Source: Eubacterium sp.
GTDB taxonomy: Bacteria; Bacillota_A; Clostridia; Lachnospirales; Lachnospiraceae
Direction: 5' to 3'
Length of the DNA: 16,262 bases
NCBI GenBank assembly: GCA_017475785.1
Contig: JAFVEX010000190.1
Location: 1 to 16,262 of the forward strand
The position numbers were made by a program, and so were the translations under genes. A model generated the notes under the pieces. That model saw nothing but the letters and a program-made list of their open reading frames with translations. It was not told where the DNA came from and searched no databases. This document shows, in pieces, positions 1-7,505 of this stretch. Each line of letters begins with the position of its first letter. Within the stretch, counting starts at the first letter, position 1.

Positions 1-57
1 AAGATATTTTTTGAAAAATGTGAGTATCCAAATTCGAATATCGGATATGTCGGTTAA
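1..57 (+). CDS. 3' end of an unidentified gene (partial)
   Basis: Frame 1 is open from the first base to a TAA at 55-57 and encodes 18 residues ending in NIGYVG. A long hairpin begins 2 nt after the stop, which is where a gene end would be expected. The fragment is too short to assign to a family. It could also be a chance open stretch; the main support is the position of the hairpin. Confidence 0.45.
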   Translation, partial: KIFFEKCEYPNSNIGYVG

Positions 58-59
58 AA

Positions 60-103
60 AACTGCCGGCCGTCAATCTTACAAAAGACTGATGGCCGGCA
101 GTT
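60..103. terminator. Long hairpin, probable (bidirectional) terminator
   Basis: The arms 60-79 and 84-103 pair over 20 positions, with one A-C mismatch and one G-T wobble, around the loop ACAA (80-83). The outer 11 bp (AACTGCCGGCC / GGCCGGCAGTT) are perfect. On the + strand the hairpin is followed by GTTGTAATC, a poor T-run. On the minus strand it is followed by TTTTTT, so it is the better terminator for a minus-strand transcript. It most likely separates the gene ending at 57 from the unit starting near 230. Confidence 0.65.
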
Positions 104-388
104 GTAATCTATTTGAGTGTCAAAAACGCTGGAAGTTAGAGTGACTGGAACGGTGATGGAAAAAATGATTTTCTGGACGATCCTTCACCACCAAAAAGGA
201 AAATTGTAGAGAGTTGACAAAAATCGTGGTATAATCAAAACGATATGTGCTGAAAATTGCCCGTAATAATGCGAGGTGTCACAAAATGACAGTGTCCTAA
301 ATGTCCTATAAAGGCTTGCGGAAAGTACTCCGGGAAAAAGGACTCTGGGAAAACGGAAAGCAGCTTTATTGTATGGAGAGAAGCAAAG
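104..388. other. Gene-free region with candidate promoter and leader
   Basis: No convincing gene is present. The stretch holds a candidate extended -10 promoter (227-235) and a leader of about 150 nt before the ATG at 389. In the leader are a small inverted repeat TGTCA-CAAAA-TGACA near 276-290 and a 12-nt direct repeat with one mismatch (ACTCCGGGAAAA at 327-338, ACTCTGGGAAAA at 342-353). Short open frames such as the one starting at 156 carry no recognisable signal. Confidence 0.4.
214..235 (+). promoter_or_regulatory. Candidate extended -10 promoter for the 389-1112 genes
   Basis: A perfect TATAAT (230-235) is preceded by TGG (227-229), giving the extended -10 motif TGnTATAAT. A perfect TTGACA lies at 214-219, but only 10 bp upstream, too close to be a normal -35. 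No good -35 sits at 16-18 bp. The promoter is therefore most likely driven by the extended -10 alone. Confidence 0.5.
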
Positions 389-568
389 ATGAATTTACAA
401 ACCATGTACTTTAAAGTAGTAAAAATCGATGGAGATTATGCACATCTTCAGAGGACGGATGAAGTTCAGGACGAACTGAAACTGGTAGCCAGGGCGTTGC
501 TCCCGCACGATATCGTAGAGGGAAGCAAACTAAAATATGAAATGCTTCAGTACGAGATTATAGGATAA
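389..568 (+). CDS. Small conserved protein, DUF3006-like (59 aa)
   Basis: This is a 59-codon frame starting ATG at 389 with the purine-rich GGAGAGAAGCAAAG just upstream. It contains FKVVKIDGDYAHLQR, a short charged middle, LVARALLPHDIVEGSKLKYE and a short C-terminal beta-like segment. The pattern of a small beta-rich domain (GDYA, later LLP...EG..L) recalls small DUF3006-type proteins common in Firmicutes, but that family call comes from memory of the pattern and is tentative. No signal peptide or membrane segment is visible. The stop at 566-568 is 4 nt before the next ATG, so the two genes are co-transcribed and probably translationally coupled. Its function is unknown. Confidence 0.7.
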   Translation: MNLQTMYFKVVKIDGDYAHLQRTDEVQDELKLVARALLPHDIVEGSKLKYEMLQYEIIG

Positions 569-572
569 AGGT

Positions 573-1112
573 ATGGGAAAAGTCTATTTTGTCCGGCATG
601 GGCAGACATACTGGAATGTTGAAAATAAGATCTGTGGAGCCACAGATATCGCGCTGACGCCTCTTGGCCACGAACAGGCAATCGAGACCGGAAAGGCAAT
701 TCTTGATGCCGGTATTGATTTTGATGAGATTCTGAGTTCGCTCCTTATCCGCGCTTCGGAAACTGCCAGGCATATCTCTGAAATAACAGGAAAACCGATG
801 CGAATAGATGAGCGCCTTACGGAGCAAAACTTTGGGAAGTATGAATCTACTGCTCGGGATGGCGCGGAGTTTGCTCTTGCAAAGGAACACTTTGCTGACC
901 GGTATGAAGGTGGCGAGTCCATGCTGCACCTGGCACAGCGTATTTACAATCTGTTGGATGAATTAAAAACGAATCCGGAAGGAAAGACATATTTGCTGGT
1001 TGCACACAACGGGATCGCCAGGGTCGTGGAGTCATATTTTCATTCTATGACAAATAAAGAGTATGCTGCATTTGGCGTTAAAAATTGTGCGATTGTTGCA
1101 TATGACTGGTAG
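573..1112 (+). CDS. Histidine phosphatase family protein (phosphoglycerate mutase-like)
   Basis: The 179-residue length is normal for the small branch of the histidine phosphatase superfamily. Such enzymes hydrolyse phosphate esters through a phospho-histidine intermediate in the cytoplasm. The N-terminal RHGQT motif (R8, H9, G10) carries the nucleophile. R60 in LLIRASETA, E84 in LTEQNFG and H145 in LLVAHNG fit the other conserved catalytic pocket positions. The substrate cannot be read from the sequence; relatives range from cofactor-dependent mutases to alpha-ribazole phosphatase and broad phosphatases. The start at 573 is 4 nt after the preceding stop, with GGATAAAGG as ribosome binding site. 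A second, truncated family member lies downstream at 2201. Confidence 0.88.
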   Translation: MGKVYFVRHGQTYWNVENKICGATDIALTPLGHEQAIETGKAILDAGIDFDEILSSLLIRASETARHISEITGKPMRIDERLTEQNFGKYESTARDGAEFALAKEHFADRYEGGESMLHLAQRIYNLLDELKTNPEGKTYLLVAHNGIARVVESYFHSMTNKEYAAFGVKNCAIVAYDW

Positions 1113-1170
1113 AATATTCGCTGGCGTTGAAAAATAGTAATAGAGAAGTTGAAAGGTGTTTCGTTGAAAC

Positions 1171-1533
1171 ATGGAAAATAGATTAACGCTTGGAATAACT
1201 ACAATAGGGGATCTTCTGCTGAACAACAGGATCACCAGAACAGACAATGGGGATTCTTTGGAAAGTATTAATTTAACGATTCCTGAGTACCAGAGACCAT
1301 ATAAGTGGACTGCAAAAAATACGAACCAGCTCCTGGACGACATTGAAGTAGCAATGAATGCCAACAAGGAGATTTACAGAGTAGGTACTCTGATTTTGCA
1401 TTTTGATAAGGATACTGGTAATTATAACATCGTCGACGGCCAGCAGAGGACGATTACATTTTCGTTGCTGTTGGATTCTCTTGGAGTAAAACCGATTGCA
1501 TTTCTGAAACAGCCTGTTTCCAACAACCAATAA
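1171..1533 (+). pseudogene. 3'-truncated DUF262 (GmrSD-type N-terminal) gene
   Basis: The 120-residue product has the hallmarks of a DUF262 N-terminus: IPEYQRPYKW (about residues 32-41), VGTLILH and the nucleotide-binding IVDGQQR (about 88-94). DUF262 proteins such as GmrS of the GmrSD type IV restriction system and many defence-linked relatives are usually several hundred residues long. Here the frame ends about 25 residues after DGQQR, and the rest of the domain and any DUF1524 HNH nuclease part are missing. No continuation in another frame is visible before the macrodomain start at 1574, so a deletion is more likely than a single frameshift. The ribosome binding site is weak (GAAAGGTG, 12 nt upstream). 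The fragment is probably non-functional. Confidence 0.72.
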
Positions 1534-1573
1534 GTGTTATATAAAATGTGTATTAAGGTGCTGGAGGTTTTTT

Positions 1574-2164
1574 ATGATACATACCATAAAAGGTGATATT
1601 ACGAAAATTACGAATGTGCAGGCCATTGTCAATGCAGCAAATAAAACTCTTCTGGGCGGAGGAGGTGTAGATGGCGCGATTCACCGTGCAGCGGGTCCGG
1701 AACTGCTGCAGGAATGTCGCACTTTACATGGGTGTAAAACCGGGGAGGCAAAGATAACAAAAGCATATAACTTGCCATGTGACTATGTGATTCATACCGT
1801 TGGGCCGATATGGAGAGGTGGCAAAAAGAATGAACCTCAACTGCTGGCAAACTGCTACTGTAATTCATTACAGATTGCAGTTGATAACGGGATCAGGACA
1901 ATCGCATTTCCGTCAATATCAACCGGTGTGTATCACTTTCCAGTAGAACAGGCAGCAAAGATTGCAATTGAAACAGTATCCCGGTTTTTAAATGATAATC
2001 CGGGAATGATTGACGAAGTATACTGGGTTTTATTTGATGATAAGACACTGCAAACATACGAGAAAGAGTTGCACCGATGTTTTAACAGTGAGCAGATTCA
2101 GCCAGAAGACATAGATGTGCGTTCTGCCCTAAAAGAAAAGAATAGTCCGTATGAATTCAGATAA
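1574..2164 (+). CDS. Macrodomain protein, O-acetyl-ADP-ribose deacetylase / ADP-ribosyl hydrolase
   Basis: The 196-residue single-domain macro protein resembles the MacroD/YmdB group, which cleaves O-acetyl-ADP-ribose and can remove ADP-ribose from acidic residues. Visible motifs are GDIT (7-10), [20 protein letters not shown] (18-37, containing the catalytic-loop Asn and the glycine-rich ADP-ribose loop), a conserved IHTVGP (73-78) and the second phosphate-binding loop SISTGVY (114-120). Length and motif order are normal, and the last 25 residues form a charged tail. A good Shine-Dalgarno GGAGG (1563-1567) lies 6 nt before the ATG. The neighbours are two truncated genes, so this may be the functional survivor of an accessory module. 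No ADP-ribosyltransferase toxin is seen beside it. Confidence 0.9.
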   Translation: MIHTIKGDITKITNVQAIVNAANKTLLGGGGVDGAIHRAAGPELLQECRTLHGCKTGEAKITKAYNLPCDYVIHTVGPIWRGGKKNEPQLLANCYCNSLQIAVDNGIRTIAFPSISTGVYHFPVEQAAKIAIETVSRFLNDNPGMIDEVYWVLFDDKTLQTYEKELHRCFNSEQIQPEDIDVRSALKEKNSPYEFR

Positions 2165-2200
2165 GTAATTTAAAAAGCTGAAGAAAGCAGGCGTGGAATT

Positions 2201-2380
2201 ATGATTTATTTAATCCGGCACGGACAAACGGTAAAGAATAAAGAGAATGTTCTGCAGGGCAGGAGTAACTCGCCTCTTAACGAAGCAGGAAAGCAGCAGG
2301 CACAGGCGGCTGGGGAAATGCTGGAAGCAGCTGCGGACGGGAGTTGGTCAGTGCCGGTTCCTATGGGCAGGAAAAAATGA
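2201..2380 (+). pseudogene. 3'-truncated histidine phosphatase gene
   Basis: The 59-codon frame begins IYLIRHGQT, the diagnostic N-terminus of a histidine phosphatase (nucleophile H7), and continues through the usual N-terminal part (KENVLQGRSNSPLNEAGKQQAQ). It loses family similarity near residue 47, around position 2335, and stops at 2378-2380. The remaining two thirds, including the second catalytic histidine (the LLVAHNG-like motif), are missing, so the product cannot be an active phosphatase. Its stop overlaps the start codon of the next gene (ATGA at 2377-2380). That implies a deletion fused the phosphatase start to sequence just upstream of an unrelated gene, possibly leaving it as a translated leader for that gene. 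The gene at 573 is an intact family member but not a close copy. Confidence 0.75.
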
Positions 2381-3165
2381 AAAACGATGGAAAAGTAAAA
2401 GTTTTGGTCTGCCTGCTTGTTCTGCTTGTGTTTGCAGGAATGATCCTTGGCGTCAGGTATAAAGAGCGGGCTGATCTGCGTGCACAGTATCAGGAACTGT
2501 GTGAACAGTATCCGGTCATCCTGAACCGGGAGGTTCCGTCAAAGATGGAAACCCTGCAGTATTATAAGAGCACAGAGATCGATGCAGTCTGCATAATCGG
2601 AGAGCCGGACAGGAACGGGAAGCGGACACAGTACACGCGTTACTATGTCACAGTCCATGTCAGTGATGATTTCGATTGGGTTAATCAGAACGATCAGTTT
2701 GAATATCTTGAAGCGGTAAAGGATCTGGCGCGGGAGGCGAAACGCACTGTTTTGGAGGAATATCTTCCGGATTATGCGAGCTTTTCCTTCAGCCATCAGT
2801 ATCCGGACGTCTTCGGAATGCATCGGATGGATCACAATGAGGAAGAGGAATTTTTTGTCAAAACAAGCAAGAATCTGTATCAGTGTGCGAAGTATGTAGA
2901 CAACTACTTTATCAAAAACGATGAAGAGGTTCTTACTCCAAAATACTGGGAGGAGTATTACAGGAAGAATCCGACGCCGACTCCAACACCGACACCTTAT
3001 AAAAGAAAGCCGGCGAGTGGGAAATCGAAGTACAAATATAAGAGTTCAGACGATCCCTATGATGTTGACTGGTATGATGACCCGGAAGACTTCTGGGAGG
3101 AGAATGAAGACGACTTTGATGATTTTGAAGATGCCTGGGATTACTGGGAGGAGCACCAGAATTAG
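2377..3165 (+). CDS. Unrecognised membrane-anchored protein with Pro-Thr linker and acidic tail
   Basis: I do not recognise a family. The 262-residue product has a short positively charged start, then a single hydrophobic segment (about residues 8-26) that reads as an uncleaved signal anchor, so most of the protein should lie outside the membrane. Residues 30-195 form a mixed, probably folded region with many aromatic and charged residues. A PTPTPTPTP linker (199-207) is followed by a lysine-rich stretch and then a strongly acidic, Trp/Tyr/Phe-rich C-terminus (about 225-262) dominated by Asp and Glu. The ATG at 2377 was preferred to an in-frame upstream ATG at 2344 because it begins just before the membrane segment, has AGGAAAA upstream and overlaps the preceding stop. 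It is the last + strand gene before a hairpin shared with the convergent locus. Confidence 0.7.
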   Translation: MKNDGKVKVLVCLLVLLVFAGMILGVRYKERADLRAQYQELCEQYPVILNREVPSKMETLQYYKSTEIDAVCIIGEPDRNGKRTQYTRYYVTVHVSDDFDWVNQNDQFEYLEAVKDLAREAKRTVLEEYLPDYASFSFSHQYPDVFGMHRMDHNEEEEFFVKTSKNLYQCAKYVDNYFIKNDEEVLTPKYWEEYYRKNPTPTPTPTPYKRKPASGKSKYKYKSSDDPYDVDWYDDPEDFWEENEDDFDDFEDAWDYWEEHQN

Positions 3166-3167
3166 TG

Positions 3168-3202
3168 TTAAGGAAACACTGATTAAATCAGCGTTTCCTT
3201 AA
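3168..3202. terminator. Hairpin between convergent genes
   Basis: TTAAGGAAAC (3168-3177) pairs with GTTTCCTTAA (3193-3202). After one A/C mismatch, CTGAT pairs with ATCAG around the loop TAA. It lies 2 nt after the stop at 3165 and ends just before the Hpt stop (3204-3206), so it can serve both convergent units. Neither side has a good T-run. The 9-mer TTAAATCAG occurs at 3183-3191 and again at 3199-3207. It may alternatively be a copy of a dispersed palindromic repeat. Confidence 0.55.
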
Positions 3203-3203
3203 A

Positions 3204-3629
3204 TCAGGGTTCCCGGCGGATGCCCGGAAGCGCAAAAAAAGACTTCAGAATGCGGCGGTATCGCTCAAAATCATGCCTGCAGGCGGCAGGGAGCATCTCT
3301 GTGTACGCCGCGGCTCTGGCAGCAGTTCCGGCAGTTCCGGCAGCAGGGTGCTGTCCGGCCGCGCCGCGCAGATCCTCAGTGATATCAGACAGAGAAATAA
3401 AAAGGGGCGTCAGGCCGAGCGTGGCCGCGGCGCCCTTCAGTGTGTGCGCGGCGCGGAAAGCGTCCGCGTATTTTTTTTGCCTGTAGTATTGGCAGACATC
3501 CAAAAGCATCCGGTCCTCTGTGAATTGTGCCAGAAGACGCAGATACAGCGCCGTATCATTCATCATCCGGTGAAGGGCGCCGTCGGTGTCGGCGCCCCAG
3601 CTTCGGAGTTCATCGATTACATTTTTCAT
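3204..3629 (-). CDS. Hpt (histidine phosphotransfer) domain protein
   Basis: The 141-residue protein carries the Hpt signature AHTLKGAAATLGL. H62 is the expected phospho-accepting histidine and K65/G66 follow the family pattern. The N-terminal DTDGALHRMMNDTALYLRLL is the typical first part of the Hpt four-helix bundle. An Ala/Gly-rich stretch (about 89-108) forms a loop before the last helices. Hpt proteins carry phosphoryl groups between receiver domains in multistep phosphorelays. The start codon overlaps the stop of the upstream hybrid kinase by 4 nt (ATGA, 3626-3629), so the two are translationally coupled. The likely donor is that kinase's receiver; the final receiver may be the one in the divergent gene at 7575 or lie elsewhere. 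Confidence 0.88.
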   Translation of the reverse strand: MKNVIDELRSWGADTDGALHRMMNDTALYLRLLAQFTEDRMLLDVCQYYRQKKYADAFRAAHTLKGAAATLGLTPLFISLSDITEDLRGAAGQHPAAGTAGTAARAAAYTEMLPAACRHDFERYRRILKSFFALPGIRREP

Positions 3630-6600
3630 AGATCTCTCGCTTCAAATTCTCTGGAAAGGTAATAAAACAGCTTCGCGGGATCAATTGGTTTGCTGATGCA
3701 GCAGGTTGCGCCGGCCTCCAGGCAGCGGGCTTCTGCGTCTTCGGTGGCGTCTGCTGACAGCGCAATGATTGGGATGTCTGCCGCGTCCTCTGTATCAAGT
3801 GCCCGGATCGCGCGGGCGGCGTCGGCGCCGTCTATCACCGGCATCATAAGATCCATAAGGATCGCCTGATAGTGATAGGGGCCGCGGGAGCGGAAGAGAT
3901 CGATGGCCTCCTGCCCGTCCCTTGCCAGCTCTGAGTGAATGCCTTTTGTATTCAGAATCTTGATCGTCACCTCTGCGTTGATCAGATTGTCCTCAGCAAG
4001 CAGTACATTTTTTCCGTAGAGGATCTGATCCTCATAGCTCAGTGAGCGGTGCGTCTGAAGCGCGATCTGCTCATCGGTTGCCAGGTCATATCGCAGCTGC
4101 ACGGCAAAATCCGTGCCCTTTCCCGGACGGCTGCTGCAGGTGATCGTGCCGCCCATGAGATCCACCAGGTTCTTACAGATATAGAGTCCCAGTCCCGCGC
4201 CATCATAGTACTCCCCATCTGGATTGTCCTGCTCGAAGGGCAGGAACATCTGGCGCTGGAAAGACTCGTTGATGCCGATTCCTGTATCCCGCACCAGATA
4301 GGTGTGCTCGGCCTTTCCGCCTTCATAGCGGACGTCAGCCTGCAGCGCGACCTTGCCGCCCGGCGGAGTAAATTTGATGGCATTGGACAACAAGTTCATC
4401 AGGACACGCTCGACGTGAGGAGCGTCCATCAGTACATACCGTTTTTTCAAACCGGTGCTTGTCATGGAGAAACTCAGGCCTGCGTGCCGCGCCTGCTCCT
4501 CGGCGATGGCCGCGACCGCGTTCAGAACGGAATCCTCCTGAACGGCGGTGCTTTGCGTCACGATCTTGCCGGCGTTGATTCTGCTGGTCTCCAGAATCTC
4601 CTCAATCAGGCTGAGCAGGTACTGGCTGGAGGTTCTGATCTTTTCAAGATTGTCACGCAGCGGCGGGGAGAGGTTTTCCTCCTGCAGGCTCAGCTCTGTC
4701 AGTCCGGAAATTGCCGTCATCGGGGTGCGCATGTCATGAGACATCTGGGAGAGGAAATTTTCCTTTTCCTGGCTGGTGCGCACTGCCAGACGAAGGGCTT
4801 TTGCCATTTCGTCGATCTGTTCCTGGTCATCCACCTGCTTAGTGGTGTCGATAAAGGTCAGGACAAGTCCCTGCAGGCTTCCTGCCGCGTCCTCCTTTTT
4901 GGCGAATTCTGGCGCGGCATTTTCCATGGCGCGGTACGGCGCAATGCGGATCAGGTACGTTTTTCCTGACACGGACGCACAGTGCTGCTCCAGTGGTTCC
5001 ATGGTCTCAAGGACATGATAACATTGCCGGATCAGATCGATGGTCGCGAAATTATAGCTGATATACCGGAGCGGTCTTCCGACATCCTGATCGATGACAT
5101 TAAACTCGGAAGAAATATATTCTGTGAATTTCCGGATGTTCAGGTTCCGGTCCACCATCAGAATGCCGACCAGTGTCGTTGACAGGAAATTCGCAAGGTC
5201 GTCGTTCAGTCCCGCGAGCTCACTGACCTTGGACTGATACTCCGAGTTGACGGTGTAAAGTTCTTCATTGACAGACTGCAGCTCCTCGTTGGAGGACTGC
5301 AGCTCCTCGTTTGCCGTCAGGAGCTCTTCATTCGCTGCCTGCAGCTCGGCGTTGACGGACTCGAGCTCCGTAACTGTCTGGCGGAGACTGTCCTTTGTCA
5401 GACGCAGCTCATGCTCCAGATTGGAGATCCGCTGCGCTGCGGCTGTATCGATCTGATATTCCTTCATATCGCCGGGAATCTCGCGGATTCCCCGCAGGAA
5501 TGACACGGCGGTGTAATTTGTCTTCTGACCGTGACGGTCCTGGATCGGCTGCGCCACGATGGAGATATATTCCGGCGCCTCGCCGATCTGCACGGGAACC
5601 GGGTCGTAGGAGACGCGCGCGTCTTCCTGACGGGACTCCCTGAGAACAGTGGAGACCGCGATCTTCAGATCATTTCGCAGAAGATTAAATATGTCGAGCG
5701 TCGCTGCCCCCGCGGGGATGGACAGAAACCGGGAGCAGTCGCCGTACGTTCTGGTCAGCTCATTTTTTTCATTTACCAGCACGCAGGCAGGCATCAGTGC
5801 CTCCAGAATCGACGTATCCAGCTCACTGGATTTGTAACGGATCTCATCTTCCTCCTCAAACTGCGGGATGGGAAGCGGCTCCATACTGCTCTCGACGCTC
5901 TGCATTGAGTAGCTGAAATGTTCATGAGAGGGAGCCTTGCCTGCCTGGTTGTGCACAAAGATTTTTTCGTTCGCGCAGAAAACCCGGAAAATGTCATCGT
6001 AGTCGATGACGGATTCCGAGCGGCCGAGAAACAGGTATCCGCGGTCGCGCAGCGCCATGTGGAAGATCGCGAAAAGATTTCGCTGCAGGACGGTCTGGAA
6101 GTAAATCAGCACATTGCGGCAGCTGATCAGATCCAGCTTGCCGAACGGTGGATCCTGGAAGACATTGTGCTGCGCGAAGATAATCATCTTGCGGATATCG
6201 TGATGGATGACATATTTGTTCCCCTTGCGGGAAAAATAGCGTGAAAGGCGGGGGACGGAGACGTCTTCGATGATATTGTCGCCGTACACGCCGCGCACCG
6301 CAGTCGTAATTGAGTCGGTGTCCAGATCCGTCGCGAAGATTTTGATCTCGCGGCGAATATTCAGCTCTTCCATCGCTTCCTGAAAGAGGATCGCGATGGA
6401 GTAAGCCTCCTCTCCGGTAGAGCAGCCGGCGACCCAGACGCGGATCTGGCGCTCCTGCGGAGTTTCCTGCAGAAGCTGCTTGAGCACAGACTCCTTCAGA
6501 ACGTCAAAGTATTCCGGGTCACGGAAAAAGCTGGTCACTCCGATCAGAACTTCCTTGGCCAGAAGCTTCGCTTCCTCCGGGTTGTTTGTCAGGTATGTGA

Positions 6601-7366
6601 CGTACTCGCGGAGATTCCGGTTGTGCGTCACGACGAGCCTCCGCTCGATCCGGCGCAGAATCGTGGTCTTTTTATAGTAGGCATAATTGATGTTCGTCAC
6701 ATTCTTCAGAATAGAAAACACCTGTGACATCAGATCCTGGTCGGAGAGCAGAAAGCGCGCGCTTGCGTCATTCATGGACGTGGAAATATGCGCCATCTCA
6801 CGCGCGATCGAATCCGGTTTCTGTACCAGGTCCACAAACCCTGTGGAAATCGCGTTGCGCGGCATACCGTCGAACTTGGCGGATTCCGGGGACTGTACGA
6901 TAATGACGCCGTTCTGCTCCTTGATGGAGCGGATGCCGTTCGTCCCGTCGGAGCCGGTGCCGGAGAGAATCACCGCGACGGAGCGGTTTTCGTAGGCTTT
7001 TGCCAGCGAGCGGAAAAAAATGTCAATCGGATGATTGATGATCCGCTGATCGTATTCCTTCAGACGCAGCACATCCGAGACGATCTCGACGTTGTACCGC
7101 GGCGGAATCATATAGATGTGATTGCGCTCGACGCGCATGCCGTCCTGGATCTCAGTGACAGGCATGGCGCTGTATTTTCCGAGGATATCCGCCAGCATAC
7201 TTTTATGATCCGGCGCGAGGTGCTGAATGATGACAAATGCCATCCCCGTATTGGAAGGCAGAAATGTCAGAAACTCCTGAAGCGCCTCCAAGCCGCCGGC
7301 AGAAGCGCCGATTCCGACGACGCAGGTAGGCTGGACATTGACAGTCAATTTATTTTGCTGATACAT
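3626..7366 (-). CDS. CheB-CheR-PAS-histidine kinase-receiver fusion protein
   Basis: The 1246-residue multidomain signalling protein reads in order: CheB methylesterase (about 12-195; GASAGG with S22, H49 in IIQHLAPDH and D140 in SGTGSDGT as the expected triad); CheR methyltransferase (about 203-475; RRIERR, AGCSTGEE 313-320 for S-adenosylmethionine, and the SCRNVLIYF motif); a PAS-like region (about 515-640); a heptad coiled coil (about 645-725); a second PAS (about 726-850); HisKA (H877 in SQMSHDMRTP); HATPase (N995, DTGIG 1027-1031, GAGLGLYI 1056-1063); and a receiver (D1126, D1172, S1204, K1226). All catalytic residues are present, so it should be active. No membrane segment is seen. I chose the ATG at 7366 with GAGG upstream: the longer frame to 7681 adds non-family sequence and runs across the divergent gene. 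No chemoreceptor is nearby, so its methylation target is unknown. Confidence 0.9.
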   Translation of the reverse strand: MYQQNKLTVNVQPTCVVGIGASAGGLEALQEFLTFLPSNTGMAFVIIQHLAPDHKSMLADILGKYSAMPVTEIQDGMRVERNHIYMIPPRYNVEIVSDVLRLKEYDQRIINHPIDIFFRSLAKAYENRSVAVILSGTGSDGTNGIRSIKEQNGVIIVQSPESAKFDGMPRNAISTGFVDLVQKPDSIAREMAHISTSMNDASARFLLSDQDLMSQVFSILKNVTNINYAYYKKTTILRRIERRLVVTHNRNLREYVTYLTNNPEEAKLLAKEVLIGVTSFFRDPEYFDVLKESVLKQLLQETPQERQIRVWVAGCSTGEEAYSIAILFQEAMEELNIRREIKIFATDLDTDSITTAVRGVYGDNIIEDVSVPRLSRYFSRKGNKYVIHHDIRKMIIFAQHNVFQDPPFGKLDLISCRNVLIYFQTVLQRNLFAIFHMALRDRGYLFLGRSESVIDYDDIFRVFCANEKIFVHNQAGKAPSHEHFSYSMQSVESSMEPLPIPQFEEEDEIRYKSSELDTSILEALMPACVLVNEKNELTRTYGDCSRFLSIPAGAATLDIFNLLRNDLKIAVSTVLRESRQEDARVSYDPVPVQIGEAPEYISIVAQPIQDRHGQKTNYTAVSFLRGIREIPGDMKEYQIDTAAAQRISNLEHELRLTKDSLRQTVTELESVNAELQAANEELLTANEELQSSNEELQSVNEELYTVNSEYQSKVSELAGLNDDLANFLSTTLVGILMVDRNLNIRKFTEYISSEFNVIDQDVGRPLRYISYNFATIDLIRQCYHVLETMEPLEQHCASVSGKTYLIRIAPYRAMENAAPEFAKKEDAAGSLQGLVLTFIDTTKQVDDQEQIDEMAKALRLAVRTSQEKENFLSQMSHDMRTPMTAISGLTELSLQEENLSPPLRDNLEKIRTSSQYLLSLIEEILETSRINAGKIVTQSTAVQEDSVLNAVAAIAEEQARHAGLSFSMTSTGLKKRYVLMDAPHVERVLMNLLSNAIKFTPPGGKVALQADVRYEGGKAEHTYLVRDTGIGINESFQRQMFLPFEQDNPDGEYYDGAGLGLYICKNLVDLMGGTITCSSRPGKGTDFAVQLRYDLATDEQIALQTHRSLSYEDQILYGKNVLLAEDNLINAEVTIKILNTKGIHSELARDGQEAIDLFRSRGPYHYQAILMDLMMPVIDGADAARAIRALDTEDAADIPIIALSADATEDAEARCLEAGATCCISKPIDPAKLFYYLSREFEARDL
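5243..5362 (-). repeat. Heptad-repeat coiled coil encoded by imperfect 21-bp repeats
   Basis: Within the CheB-CheR kinase, residues about 669-708 are successive 7-residue units of the form N-x-E-L-x-x-x. At DNA level this appears as imperfect 21-bp repeats rich in CTGCAGCTCCTCGTT. This is the signalling-helix type linker usually seen between CheR and the following PAS or kinase domains. It should make a parallel dimeric coiled coil that transmits state to the kinase. The repeated DNA could allow length change by slippage in 7-residue steps. Confidence 0.75.
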
Positions 7367-7411
7367 GGGCTGACCTCGTATTATCAGAAAAGAAAGTGTC
7401 TTTATTAAGTC

Positions 7412-7440
7412 ATTATATTCCTTTTTTGTAGAAATGAAAA
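7412..7440 (-). promoter_or_regulatory. Candidate promoter for the CheB-CheR kinase/Hpt operon
   Basis: On the minus strand a perfect TATAAT (complement of 7412-7417) lies 17 bp downstream of TTTTCA (complement of 7435-7440), a 4/6 match to TTGACA. The start codon at 7366 is about 45 nt downstream of the -10, with GAGG as ribosome binding site. It lies back to back with the promoter of the divergent gene. Confidence 0.55.
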
Positions 7441-7505
7441 GGGAGCGGAAGGGGAGTTGCCGGAAAAGTAAAAATTTTTCAAAAAAACATATATGTGTAT
7501 TCTCA

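Noticed and set aside
156..209. Short frame of about 17 codons starting at 156
   Set aside because: No ribosome binding site, no recognisable family, and it ends before the candidate promoter.
1171..2164. An intact anti-phage defence system (DUF262 plus macrodomain)
   Set aside because: The DUF262 gene is missing most of its length, including any nuclease part, so no working GmrSD-like system can be claimed.
4049..4969. Long + strand frame inside the CheB-CheR kinase gene
   Set aside because: Antisense shadow of a conserved multidomain gene; low-complexity composition and no motifs.
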